DNA from: Pseudomonas sp. Irchel s3h14
Lineage (GTDB): Bacteria; Pseudomonadota; Gammaproteobacteria; Pseudomonadales; Pseudomonadaceae
DNA length: 64,000 nucleotides
Assembly: GCF_900187425.1 (NCBI RefSeq)
Contig: NZ_FYDJ01000004.1
Span: 62,001-126,000, forward strand
Direction of reading: 5' to 3'
Position 1 is the first letter of the stretch, and the number at the start of each line of letters is the position of its first letter. The position numbers and the translations under genes are program-made. This document shows, in pieces, positions 8,258-18,614 of the stretch. The notes below the pieces were generated by a model that saw only the letters and a program-made list of their open reading frames with translations, did no database searches and had not been told where the DNA came from.

Positions 8258-9625
8258 TTACGCAGCCTCCACGTTGAGCATGAGTTGGGCGTTGATGGCC
8301 TCGGCGGCCCGTTTGCCGTGCTGCACGGCCTGCACGGTGAGGTCCTGATCGAGACTGGTGCAGTCGCCGCCGGCGTACACGCCGGGGATGCTGGTGCGCA
8401 GGTTTTCGTCCACTTGAATTCGCTCGCCCTGACGCTTGAGTTCACGGGCCAGCGGATCGGCGAGGGCGCTGCCATCAAAGGCCTGGCCGATGGCTTTGAA
8501 GATCGCATCAGCGGCCAGTTCGAACGTTTCGCCAGTGGCTTGCAGGCGACCTTCGACTAACCAGGTCCGAGCGAAGCGCATGCCGCGTACTTGGCCTTGA
8601 GCATCGAGCAGGACTTCTTCGGGTTGTGCCCACGTCAGCAAACGCACTTGATTGGCTTTGGCGATGTCCTGTTCGTGGCCGGTGGCGCCCATTTCCTCGA
8701 CACCGCGGCGGTACACCAGGTTGACGTCGCGCGCCCCGAGGCGAGCCATTTGCACGGCCATGTCGATGGCGGTGTTGCCGGCGCCCAAAACGATGCAACG
8801 GTCAGCGAGGGGGAGTTGGGTCAGGTCATCGGCCTGACGCAGTTCGCGGATGTAATCGGTGGCGGCCAGCAGACCGGGTGCATCTTCATGAGCAAGCCCC
8901 AGCTGTTTGCTGGCGGCCAGACCGAGGCCAAGGAACACTGCATCGAACTGCTGATGCAGGTCGCTGAGGGTGAGGTTTTCGCCGAGTTTCTGCCCGTGGC
9001 GGATTTCGATTCCGCCGATCTCCAGTAGGAATTCAAGCTCCTTCTGCGCGTAGTCGTCCACCAGTTTGTACTTGGCGATCCCGTATTCGTTGAGGCCGCC
9101 AGCCTTTTCCCGCGCCTCGAAAATCACCACGTCATGACCGTGCATGGCACTGCGGTGAGCGCAGGACAAACCGGCCGGACCGGCGCCGACCACGGCGATG
9201 CGCTTGCCGGTTGATGCCGCACGGGTGAAGGGGTGTTCGCTGAAGTGTGCGTTGTCGACGGCGTAACGCTGCAACAGGCCAATCAGCACCGGTGCGCATT
9301 CATGGTCGTTGTTGCGCACGCAGGCTTGCTGGCAAAGCACTTCCGTCGGGCAGACCCGGGCGCAACTGCCGCCGAGGATGTTCGCCGAGAGGATTTTCTG
9401 CGCGGCGCCCTGAACGTTTTCCTGATGGATATTGCGGATGAATGACGGAATATCGATCTCGCTCGGACAAGCATTCACGCACGGCGCGTCGTAGCAGTAC
9501 AGGCAACGCGAGGCTTCCAGATGGGCCTGACGGTCGTTGAGTGGCGGCGCCAGATCGGTGAAATGGCCGGCGAGGGCGGCCGCATTCTCGTGCGGATGCG
9601 GGAGGTGGTTCAGAGTCTTGATCAC
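8258..9625 (-). CDS. preT: NAD-dependent dihydropyrimidine dehydrogenase, PreT (FAD/NAD) subunit
   Basis: A 455-residue glutamate-synthase-beta-like flavoprotein that passes electrons from NADH to PreA. The N-terminus has Fe-S cysteines (CLYCYDAPCVNACPSEIDIP and CARVCPTEVLCQQACV), then an FAD-binding motif VVGAGPAGLSCAHR and an NAD-binding motif VLGAGNTAIDMAV, and near the end the second FAD motif GVYAGGD. Located between hydA and preA on the same strand. A palindromic repeat lies in the 154-base gap to hydA, so it may be transcribed together with hydA or from its own promoter. Confidence 0.94.
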   Translation of the reverse strand: MIKTLNHLPHPHENAAALAGHFTDLAPPLNDRQAHLEASRCLYCYDAPCVNACPSEIDIPSFIRNIHQENVQGAAQKILSANILGGSCARVCPTEVLCQQACVRNNDHECAPVLIGLLQRYAVDNAHFSEHPFTRAASTGKRIAVVGAGPAGLSCAHRSAMHGHDVVIFEAREKAGGLNEYGIAKYKLVDDYAQKELEFLLEIGGIEIRHGQKLGENLTLSDLHQQFDAVFLGLGLAASKQLGLAHEDAPGLLAATDYIRELRQADDLTQLPLADRCIVLGAGNTAIDMAVQMARLGARDVNLVYRRGVEEMGATGHEQDIAKANQVRLLTWAQPEEVLLDAQGQVRGMRFARTWLVEGRLQATGETFELAADAIFKAIGQAFDGSALADPLARELKRQGERIQVDENLRTSIPGVYAGGDCTSLDQDLTVQAVQHGKRAAEAINAQLMLNVEAA

Positions 9626-9696
9626 GGTGTTGGCCTCACGGTTATTGAGGTACTGCCTCTGATGGGCATTGAGTTTTTCGTCGTCAGGGCTGCCGC

Positions 9697-9763
9697 CTTC
9701 GCGAGCAAGCCCGCTCCCACATGGGAATGCATTTCAAATGTGGGAGCGGGCTTGCTCGCGAAG
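9697..9763. repeat. Palindromic repeat, TGTGGGAGCGGGCTTGCTCGCGAAG family
   Basis: Perfect 26-base arms (CTTCGCGAGCAAGCCCGCTC and onward, and its complement) separated by 15 bases. It sits between preT and hydA in the same transcript direction. Confidence 0.93.
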
Positions 9764-9779
9764 GCCGAAGGCCTCGATT

Positions 9780-11770
<1,991 letters not shown>

Positions 11771-13255
11771 ATGCAACAGATCAGATCGCAAGTGACCGAG
11801 CGCGACGGCTTGTTTGAGCTCGAAGCCGGCAGTGACGTCCTCGACAGCCCCCGTTACAACCACGACATGGCACCGACCAAGGTGCGCGAACGAACCTGGA
11901 ACAAATGGCACATCACCGCATTGTGGGTCGGCATGGCGATCTGCGTGCCGACCTACACCCTCGGCGGCGTGCTCACCGCGTATTTCGGCCTGAGCGTCGG
12001 CGAAGCGCTGTTGGCGATTCTGTTCGCCAACATCATCGTACTGATCCCGTTGACCCTGAACGCCTTTCCCGGCACCAAGTACGGCATTCCGTTTCCGGTG
12101 TTGTTGCGTTCGTCCTTCGGCATCCTCGGCTCCAACATTCCGTGCCTGATCCGGGCGCTGGTGGCGTGTGGCTGGTTCGGCATTCAGACGATGTTCGGCG
12201 GGCTGGCCATCCACCTGTTTCTCGGCTCGGTGTTCGACGGTTGGAAATCCCTCGGCGGTACCGGTGAAGTGATCGGGTTCATGGTGTTCTGGGCCTTGAA
12301 CCTGTGGGTGGTGATTCGCGGCGCGGACTCGATCAAATGGCTCGAAACCCTCTCGGCGCCATTGTTGGTGCTGGTGGGCGTGGGCCTGTTGGTATGGGCG
12401 ATGCCGAACGTGTCGATGACCGAGTTGCTGGCGATCCCGGCCAAACGTCCAGAAGGCGCGAGCGTGGTCAGTTACTTTGCCGCCGGGCTGACCGCCATGG
12501 TCGGGTTCTGGGCCACCTTGTCCCTGAACATTCCGGACTTCAGCCGCTACGCGAAAAGCCAGAAGGACCAGATCGTCGGGCAGATTATCGGCTTGCCCCT
12601 GACCATGTTTCTGTTCGCCTCCCTCGGCGTGGTAATGACGGCCGCCTCGGTCAAACTGGTGGGCGTCACCGTCTCCGATCCGGTCACCCTGATCGGTCAT
12701 ATCCAGAGCCCGGTCTGGGTCGCACTGGCCATGGCGCTGATCATCATCGCCACGCTGTCGACCAACACCGCGGCCAACATCGTTTCGCCGACCAACGATT
12801 TCCAGAACGTCGCCCCCAAGTACATCAACCGCACCAAAGCGGTGTTGCTCACCGGCCTGGTCGGCTTGGCGCTGATGGCCCATGAGCTGTTGAAGAAGCT
12901 CGGTTTGATCGTCTCGGATTTGAGCCTGGAGACGGTGTATTCCAACTGGTTGCTGGGCTATTCGAGCCTGTTGGGGCCGATTGCCGGGATCATGGTGGTG
13001 GACTATTTCCTGATCAAGAAACAGCAACTGGACTTGGCCGGCCTCTATCGCGATGACGTTTACCCGGCGTGGAACTGGTTTGGGTTTATTGCGTTTGGTG
13101 TGCCAGTGGCGCTGACGCTGCTGTCGCTCGGCAGCGATGCATTCAGTTGGTTCTACGACTATGGCTGGTTCACCGGATCGGCACTGGGCGGACTGATTTA
13201 TTACGGGTTGTGTTCGATGCGCCCGAATCCGTCAATCGCGAAATCCACGGTTTGA
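11771..13255 (+). CDS. NCS1-family nucleobase:cation symporter
   Basis: A 494-residue permease with about 12 membrane helices. NCS1 (Mhp1/uracil-allantoin-cytosine) features include the N-terminal ERTWNKWHITALWVGMAICV, FGILGSNIPCLIRALVACGWFGIQ and LSLNIPDFSRYAKSQKDQ. The start at 11771 is favoured over an upstream ATG at 11735 because GGAG lies just before it. Situated in the pyrimidine locus, it most likely imports uracil, thymine or a hydantoin. Its TGA stop (13253-13255) overlaps the first bases of the following palindromic repeat. Confidence 0.9.
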   Translation: MQQIRSQVTERDGLFELEAGSDVLDSPRYNHDMAPTKVRERTWNKWHITALWVGMAICVPTYTLGGVLTAYFGLSVGEALLAILFANIIVLIPLTLNAFPGTKYGIPFPVLLRSSFGILGSNIPCLIRALVACGWFGIQTMFGGLAIHLFLGSVFDGWKSLGGTGEVIGFMVFWALNLWVVIRGADSIKWLETLSAPLLVLVGVGLLVWAMPNVSMTELLAIPAKRPEGASVVSYFAAGLTAMVGFWATLSLNIPDFSRYAKSQKDQIVGQIIGLPLTMFLFASLGVVMTAASVKLVGVTVSDPVTLIGHIQSPVWVALAMALIIIATLSTNTAANIVSPTNDFQNVAPKYINRTKAVLLTGLVGLALMAHELLKKLGLIVSDLSLETVYSNWLLGYSSLLGPIAGIMVVDYFLIKKQQLDLAGLYRDDVYPAWNWFGFIAFGVPVALTLLSLGSDAFSWFYDYGWFTGSALGGLIYYGLCSMRPNPSIAKSTV

Positions 13256-13360
13256 TCGTTCCCACGCTCTGCGTGGGAATGCAGCCCGGGACGCAGAGCG
13301 TCCCACGCCTGGACGCAGAGCGTCCATGGATGAATTCCCACGCGGAGCGTGGGAACTATC
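13254..13360. repeat. Palindromic repeat, GATCGTTCCCACGCTCTGCGTGGG family
   Basis: Starts inside the permease stop codon and ends 27 bases before the amidohydrolase ATG. Outer arms GATCGTTCCCACGCTC and GAGCGTGGGAACTATC differ at one position. Confidence 0.92.
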
Positions 13361-13387
13361 AGAACTAGAAGAACTGAGGAGATCATC

Positions 13388-14671
13388 ATGAACGCTGCCG
13401 TAGACGTTCTGCAGTCCACCCATCAGCACATCAACCGCGACCGCTTGTGGCAGTCGCTCATGGACCTAGCCAAGCTCGGCGCCACGGTCAAGGGCGGCGT
13501 CTGTCGCCTGGCCCTGACCGACCTCGACCGTCAGGCTCGGGACATTTTCGTCAACTGGTGCGAGGAGGCCGGGTGCACCGTCAGCATCGATGCCGTCGGC
13601 AACATTTTCGCCCGCCGTCCGGGCCGCAACCCCAACCTGCCACCAGTGATGACCGGCAGTCACATCGACACCCAACCCACCGGCGGCAAGTTCGACGGCT
13701 GCTTCGGCGTACTGGCCGGCGTCGAAGTGCTGCGCACGCTCAATGACCTGGGCGTGGAAACCGAAGCGCCGCTGGAAGTGGTGGTCTGGACCAACGAAGA
13801 AGGCTCACGCTTCGCCCCCTGCATGATGGGCTCCGGTGTGTTCGCGGAAAAATTCACCCTCGAAGAAACCCTGGCCAAAGTCGATGCCGAGGGCGTCACC
13901 GTCGGTGAAGCCTTGAACGCCATTGGCTATGCCGGCGAGCGCAAGGTCAGCGGCCATGCCGTCGGCGCCTATTTCGAGGCCCATATCGAACAAGGCCCGA
14001 TCCTCGAAGACGAACACAAAACCATCGGCGTGGTGATGGGCTCCCTCGGCCAGAAATGGTTCGACCTGAAACTGCGCGGCGTCGAAGCCCACGCCGGCCC
14101 GACGCCGATGCACCTGCGCAAGGACGCCTTGGTCGGCGCCTCGGTGATCGTCGGTGCGGTCAATCGCGCCGCCCTCGGACATCAACCCCACGCCTGCGGC
14201 ACCGTCGGCTGCCTGCAAGCCTATCCCGGCTCACGCAACGTCATCCCCGGCGAAGTGCGCATGACCCTGGACTTCCGTCATCTGGAACCGGCGCGCCTGG
14301 ATTCGATGATCGCCGAAGTCCGCGAAGTCATCGAAACCACCTGCGAGGAACACGGCCTGACCTTCGAACTTACACCCACTGCGGATTTCCCGCCGCTGTA
14401 CTTCGACAAAGGCTGCGTCGAAGCGGTACGCGGCGCCGCCCAAGGCTTGGGCCTGTCGCACATGGACATCGTCAGCGGAGCAGGACACGACGCAATCTTC
14501 CTCGCCGAACTCGGCCCGGCCGGGATGATCTTCGTACCGTGCGAAGGCGGTATCAGCCACAACGAAATCGAAAACGCCGCGCCGGATGATCTGGCGGCCG
14601 GGTGTGCGGTGTTGTTGCGGGCGATGCTGGCGGCGTCGGCGGCGATTGCCAACGGTGAATTGGCGGCTTGA
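13388..14671 (+). CDS. N-carbamoyl-beta-alanine amidohydrolase (beta-ureidopropionase), Zn-dependent
   Basis: A 427-residue member of the M20/hydantoinase-carbamoylase family. It carries out the last pyrimidine step, hydrolysing N-carbamoyl-beta-alanine (or the methyl analogue) to the beta-amino acid, CO2 and ammonia. Metal and catalytic motifs are MTGSHIDTQPTGGKFDG, VWTNEEGSRF, FEAHIEQGP and the dimer-interface GVEAHAGPTPM. GAGGAG is well placed before the ATG at 13388. It follows the permease on the same strand with a palindromic repeat between, completing the pathway started by PreTA and HydA. Confidence 0.92.
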   Translation: MNAAVDVLQSTHQHINRDRLWQSLMDLAKLGATVKGGVCRLALTDLDRQARDIFVNWCEEAGCTVSIDAVGNIFARRPGRNPNLPPVMTGSHIDTQPTGGKFDGCFGVLAGVEVLRTLNDLGVETEAPLEVVVWTNEEGSRFAPCMMGSGVFAEKFTLEETLAKVDAEGVTVGEALNAIGYAGERKVSGHAVGAYFEAHIEQGPILEDEHKTIGVVMGSLGQKWFDLKLRGVEAHAGPTPMHLRKDALVGASVIVGAVNRAALGHQPHACGTVGCLQAYPGSRNVIPGEVRMTLDFRHLEPARLDSMIAEVREVIETTCEEHGLTFELTPTADFPPLYFDKGCVEAVRGAAQGLGLSHMDIVSGAGHDAIFLAELGPAGMIFVPCEGGISHNEIENAAPDDLAAGCAVLLRAMLAASAAIANGELAA

Positions 14672-14677
14672 AATGCA

Positions 14678-14709
14678 TGACGTGCGCTGAAAAAAAACAG
14701 CGCACGTCA
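14678..14709. repeat. Perfect 12-bp-arm palindrome with A8 loop, overlapping an ECF41-type -35
   Basis: TGACGTGCGCTG, eight A, CAGCGCACGTCA. It begins six bases after the amidohydrolase stop codon. No T-run follows on the + strand, so it is not a standard terminator. Its right arm supplies the GTCA of the -35 element described next. Confidence 0.8.
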
Positions 14710-14731
14710 CAAACCCGAATCCTCAATCGTC
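14705..14731 (+). promoter_or_regulatory. ECF41-type promoter (CGTCACA-N16-CGTC) upstream of the AhpD-like gene
   Basis: CGTCACA at 14705-14711 and CGTC at 14728-14731, spaced by 16 bases. This matches the autoregulated ECF41 promoter pattern known from the literature (TGTCACA-N16-CGTC) at 10 of 11 defined bases. It is 35 bases upstream of the AhpD-like start codon, which is where the family's target promoter normally lies. Confidence 0.72.
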
Positions 14732-14766
14732 ATCCTGTTGAATCCCCCAAACAGTGGAGCAACACG

Positions 14767-15201
14767 ATGTCGTCCAACACCCAACCGGTCAACCTGCTGC
14801 AATCGATTCCTCAGGTGTTCGAAAGCCTGACCCAGGTCCACGTCACCCTCGACAGCCACGACCTCGACCCGACCCTCAAACACCTGCTGCACCTGCGTGC
14901 CTCGCAGATCAACCAATGTGGTTTCTGCGTGAAGATGCATACCCGCGAGGCCCGTGAAGCCAATGAAACCAACGAGCGGCTGGATCGGCTGATCGTCTGG
15001 CGTCACGTCAACGATTTCAGTGCCTCCGAACGCGCCGCCCTGGCCTGGACCGAAGCCCTCACCGTTCTCGATGAAAAGACCGACTACGCCAGCCTGCGCG
15101 GCGACTTGCGCGAGCACTTCAATGACGCGCAAATCGGTGCCTTGACGGCCGATATCGGCATGATCAACCTGTGGAACCGTTTGCAGGTGTCGAGGCACTG
15201 A
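14767..15201 (+). CDS. Carboxymuconolactone decarboxylase / AhpD-like protein (ECF41 partner)
   Basis: A 144-residue all-alpha AhpD-fold protein. The redox signature CGFC (Cys51, Cys54) followed by His58 is present in QINQCGFCVKMHTREA. Such proteins reduce peroxides or act as small disulphide oxidoreductases. The gene is immediately upstream of the ECF sigma gene (stop and start separated by 3 bases), which is the hallmark pairing of ECF41 sigma factors with so-called COE proteins. It should be transcribed from the ECF41 promoter at 14705-14731. The ATG at 14767 has GGAG 12 bases upstream. Confidence 0.9.
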   Translation: MSSNTQPVNLLQSIPQVFESLTQVHVTLDSHDLDPTLKHLLHLRASQINQCGFCVKMHTREAREANETNERLDRLIVWRHVNDFSASERAALAWTEALTVLDEKTDYASLRGDLREHFNDAQIGALTADIGMINLWNRLQVSRH

Positions 15202-15204
15202 TTG

Positions 15205-16098
15205 ATGAACTCCGCTGAAAATGCCGCCGCTGTGTTCGAGCAGCGCCGGCCCTTTTTGCTTGGTCTGGCGTATCGCATCCTCGGCTCCCGCGCCGAAGCC
15301 GAGGATGTCGTGCAAGAGCTGTTCATCAAATGGCTGGAGGCCGACCGCGCCGCCATTGCCGCGCCGGCCGCCTGGCTGACCACAGCGTGCACTCGGCACT
15401 GCATCGATCTGCTGCGCTCGGCTCACAAGTCGCGGGTTGATTACATCGGCACCTGGTTGCCGGAACCGATTCACACCACCCACCAGGATTCACCCGAACA
15501 CAGGCATGAACTGGCCTCGTCGCTGTCCACCGCGTTCCTGTTGTTGCTGGAACGGCTAACCCCCAAGGAGCGTGCCGCGTATTTGCTCTACGAAATATTC
15601 GACATGGATTACGCGCAAGTGGCTGACGCGGTCGGGGTTCAAGAGGCAGCGTGCCGCAAACTGGTGTCCCGAGCCAAGGCCAGCCTGGGCAGCGGACAAA
15701 CGCGCTTTCAGCCGGAACCGGCACGTCAGGACCAATTGCTCAGCGCTTTCCATAGCGCCATCGCCAGCGGCTCGACCGCTTCCTTGACCGCGATGCTGAG
15801 CGAAGACGTCGAACTCTGCGCCGACAGCGGCGGCAAGGCCTCGGCGATCCGCGAAACCTTGTCCGGCATTACCCGCGTGCTGGATTTCATTGGTCAGTCG
15901 TTGCACGTCTATTGGCAGGCTTGCGAATGGCTGCCCAGCGAAATCAATGGTGCCCAAGGCGTGATCATCAAGGCAGACGGGGTCATCACTGCGTCGATGA
16001 CTTTTGGGTTTGACGAAGCGGGGCGGGTGAGGCGGATTTTTATCATGCGTAACCCGGAGAAGTTGGCGGGGCTGCAGGATTTGTTGGATGTGCAGTGA
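15205..16098 (+). CDS. ECF41-family RNA polymerase sigma factor (SigJ-like) with SnoaL-like C-terminal domain
   Basis: A 297-residue sigma factor. Region 2 lies at about residues 13-78 (AYRILGSRAEAEDVVQELF), region 4 at 105-165 (LTPKERAAYLLYEIFDMDY, then a helix-turn-helix), joined by the family's WLPEP linker at 85-89. A fused C-terminal SnoaL/NTF2-like domain carries DSGGK at 207-211 (usual DGGGK) and NPEKL at 283-287. In ECF41 proteins this extension controls sigma activity in place of an anti-sigma factor. ATG 15205 is preferred to the TTG at 15202. It probably activates its own operon promoter; the inducing signal is unknown. Confidence 0.93.
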   Translation: MNSAENAAAVFEQRRPFLLGLAYRILGSRAEAEDVVQELFIKWLEADRAAIAAPAAWLTTACTRHCIDLLRSAHKSRVDYIGTWLPEPIHTTHQDSPEHRHELASSLSTAFLLLLERLTPKERAAYLLYEIFDMDYAQVADAVGVQEAACRKLVSRAKASLGSGQTRFQPEPARQDQLLSAFHSAIASGSTASLTAMLSEDVELCADSGGKASAIRETLSGITRVLDFIGQSLHVYWQACEWLPSEINGAQGVIIKADGVITASMTFGFDEAGRVRRIFIMRNPEKLAGLQDLLDVQ

Positions 16099-16113
16099 CT
16101 TAGTGCCGGCACT

Positions 16114-16226
16114 GATCGTTCCCACGCTCTGCGTGGGAATGCAGCCCGGGACGCTCCGCGTCCCTTTCGAGAGCTGGAACGCGGAGCGTCCCTTGAGGCA
16201 TTCCCACGCAGAGCGTGGGAACGATC
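16114..16226. repeat. Palindromic repeat, GATCGTTCCCACGCTCTGCGTGGG family
   Basis: 113-base copy following the ECF41 gene. It differs from the copy at 26910-27022 at a single base that I can find. Confidence 0.93.
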
Positions 16227-16324
16227 GATGTCGGGGGATGAGTCCTCTGCACTATCCCACCCCCACGCGGTCGTAATCTTCACAGGGTGGCGCGTGAATG
16301 CGCCGCCGCACGCGTGGAGATCCA

Positions 16325-17821
16325 ATGAGCCAGGACGTCCTGACCACCGAAACCAATCGCCGTCAGTTGCAGCAGATTATCGCCGGCCTGTCAGATGGGG
16401 TGATTCTGCTGGAGCTCGACCAGACCCTCCTTTGGGCCAATGACGCCGCGTTGGCCATGCACGGCGTCGGGCAGCTCAGCGAGCTGGGGGCGAATGCCAA
16501 GGAGTACGCCAAGCGCTTCGCCTTGCGTTATCGCAATAATCATCCGGTTCAGGCCGACAATTATCCGATCAGCCGCGTCGCCCGAGGCGAGTCCTTCAGC
16601 GATGTGTTGGTTGAGGTGACGCCCACCGATGACGAAGAGCGCACCTGGGTCCACAGCGTGCGCAGCATGGTATTGGCCGACAGCGCTGGCAAGCCGGAGT
16701 CGCTGGTGCTGATCATGAACGATGTCACGGAGTGGGCCAGCGCCGAACAGCGTTTCGAAAAAACCTTCAATGCCAACCCGGCCCCGGCGGTGATCTGTCG
16801 CCTCAGCGATTTGCGCTACATCAAAGTCAACCCGGGCTTCCTGGAGATGACCGGCTATACCCGTGATCAGGTAATCGGCCGTTCGACCTACGAACTGGAC
16901 GTGCTGGAGGGGGCCGAAAACAAAGACCTGGCCAAGCAGCGGTTGCGCGAAGGGGCGACCATTCCGCAAATGCAGGCGCAGTTGCAGCTACCCGAAGGTG
17001 GCAGCAAACAGGTGATCGTCGCCGGCCAGCCCCTTGAGCTGAACGACGAAGCCTGCATGCTGTTTTCCTTCGTCGACATCGAGCCTCGGCATAAGGCTGA
17101 AGTCGCCCTGCGCCAGAGCGAGGAACGTTTCGCCAAGGCGTTTCGACTGACCCCGGTGCCGATCCTGGTGTGCAACGCCGGCGATCAGGTGGTGATGGAC
17201 GTCAATGAAGCGTTCCTCGATACGCTCGCGTATTCCAGTGAAGAAGTGCTCGGCCAATCGGTGACGCAGATCGATTTTATCGATGACACAGGCGCGCGCT
17301 CGCGACTGTTTGCAGCGCTGGAAAAAACCGGAAGCGTGGATCGTGTCGATGTTCGGGTACGCAAGAAAGACGCGGGGCTGATTGATTGCGCGGTCTCGGC
17401 CGACACCGTGAACATTCAGGACAGTCCCTGCTACCTGCTGGTGTTTATGGACATCACCGAACGTAAACGCACGGAGCTGGAGCTGGTGTCGGCGATCGAA
17501 GAGGTGATGAAAGACGCCTCCTGGTTCAGTCGCACGCTCATCGAGAAGCTCGCTAACGTGAAAAACGTCAACTCGCCGCAGTTGCCTGGCGTGTCGTTCA
17601 CCGACCTGACTGCCCGCGAGCGCGATGTGCTCGGCCTGATTTGCGAAGGCCTGGCTGACAAGGAAATCGCCGCGCGGCTCAAGCTCGCACCCAACACGGT
17701 GCGCAACCATGTTTCGACGGTGTATTCCAAGCTCGATGTTCACAGTCGTAGCGAGGCGATTGTCTGGGCTCGCGAGCGCGGTTTGTTCTCCGGCGAGTGG
17801 CGGCCCAAGGCCCAGCGGTAG
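16325..17821 (+). CDS. PAS-domain LuxR-type transcriptional regulator
   Basis: A 498-residue one-component regulator. Three PAS-like modules can be placed at about 10-130, 135-260 and 265-385 (LSDGVILLELDQTLLWAND; NPGFLEMTGYTRDQVIG; VNEAFLDTLAYSSEEVLGQ). A short linker follows, then a LuxR/FixJ helix-turn-helix at roughly 425-490 (LTARERDVLGLICEG, NTVRNHVSTVYSKL). There is no kinase or receiver domain and no membrane segment, so a cytoplasmic ligand or redox input is likely. Ligand and targets cannot be told from sequence. GGAG precedes the ATG at 16325. It stands alone between two repeats. Confidence 0.87.
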   Translation: MSQDVLTTETNRRQLQQIIAGLSDGVILLELDQTLLWANDAALAMHGVGQLSELGANAKEYAKRFALRYRNNHPVQADNYPISRVARGESFSDVLVEVTPTDDEERTWVHSVRSMVLADSAGKPESLVLIMNDVTEWASAEQRFEKTFNANPAPAVICRLSDLRYIKVNPGFLEMTGYTRDQVIGRSTYELDVLEGAENKDLAKQRLREGATIPQMQAQLQLPEGGSKQVIVAGQPLELNDEACMLFSFVDIEPRHKAEVALRQSEERFAKAFRLTPVPILVCNAGDQVVMDVNEAFLDTLAYSSEEVLGQSVTQIDFIDDTGARSRLFAALEKTGSVDRVDVRVRKKDAGLIDCAVSADTVNIQDSPCYLLVFMDITERKRTELELVSAIEEVMKDASWFSRTLIEKLANVKNVNSPQLPGVSFTDLTARERDVLGLICEGLADKEIAARLKLAPNTVRNHVSTVYSKLDVHSRSEAIVWARERGLFSGEWRPKAQR

Positions 17822-17950
17822 GTGCAAATGCACTACTCGAGGGGGTGCAAATTCATGTTCAAGGCGGGGGCGGCAGTTCTTAGGCTGTAAGGGTGCGATA
17901 CAGGTCTTCGGGTATCGCGTCCCTTTCGAAACAGCTACAGGAACTGCCAG

Positions 17951-18199
17951 ATGATTTATGTGGCGCAATTGCGTATGCAACTGGAGCGGAGCTTTTCGCC
18001 GTTGGCCTGTGACTGCGCTGTTACGGGTGATCATTCACTGACGGTGAAGCTCTATCATCCGGTGTCGGGTCAGGTGGATCTGGTGGTCACCGGGTTGAGC
18101 GTGGCTAACCTCAGAACGCCGGAGTCGGTGGCAGCGTTGATCGAAGAGCTGCGTTATGAACTCGAGAGCAACACGTTGAGTCGTCGCGAAACGTCCTAG
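17951..18199 (+). CDS. DUF1652-family small protein
   Basis: An 82-residue soluble protein of the DUF1652 type common in Pseudomonas (motifs FSPLACDCAV, LTVKLYHPVSGQVDLVVTG, LIEELRYELE). Function unknown. The preceding 130-base gap has two GGTGCAAAT direct repeats, including a GTGCAAATGCAC palindrome right after the PAS-LuxR stop, which might be a regulatory site. Confidence 0.8.
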   Translation: MIYVAQLRMQLERSFSPLACDCAVTGDHSLTVKLYHPVSGQVDLVVTGLSVANLRTPESVAALIEELRYELESNTLSRRETS

Positions 18200-18326
18200 G
18201 AACTGTCGGGTTTTGCCGGCGGTCGTATAAAGAATACGAGAGTATTTTTTCTGTGACCGGTCCGCGGGTACGCGGTGAGAGTGTTGGGTCGCGGAAATAT
18301 GTCGATCACTTACCGCGGGTCAACCT

Positions 18327-18548
18327 ATGAAAAGTCTTGGGAAACGCACTTTTACAACACTGTCGTTCGCACTCTGGATAGCGATTCTGGGTGGTTGTGC
18401 CAGTCCTCCACCGCCACCTCCCGCCGCGCCGCCTCCACCCCCTGTGCGCACTTGCCAGACCACTGAAAGCACCGATGTGCAAGGCGATGTGAGGGCTGAG
18501 GGGCAGGTGACCAGGGAAACCACGCTCACTCGTTGCATCACTCAGTAA
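18327..18548 (+). CDS. Small proline-rich lipoprotein
   Basis: A 73-residue predicted lipoprotein. A basic N-terminus and hydrophobic stretch end in the lipobox ILGGC, followed by a proline-rich tether (SPPPPPPAAPPPPPVRTC) and a short tail with two further cysteines (Cys43 region and near the C-terminus) that could form a disulphide. No family recognised. A weak AATAC-GTATT hairpin with a T-run lies upstream near 18234-18251 and may end the DUF1652 transcript. Confidence 0.65.
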   Translation: MKSLGKRTFTTLSFALWIAILGGCASPPPPPPAAPPPPPVRTCQTTESTDVQGDVRAEGQVTRETTLTRCITQ

Positions 18549-18570
18549 GCGTCCATCTGCTCACGTTGAA

Positions 18571-18597
18571 CCGCCAGCGGCGCTGTGCTGCTGGCGG
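18571..18597. terminator. Hairpin between convergent genes (possible terminator)
   Basis: CCGCCAGC and GCTGGCGG arms with an 11-base loop, located between the lipoprotein stop and the convergent dehydrogenase stop. No T-run on either side, so only a weak candidate. Confidence 0.35.
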
Positions 18598-18614
18598 GTA
18601 TCCGCGCGTTTCGC

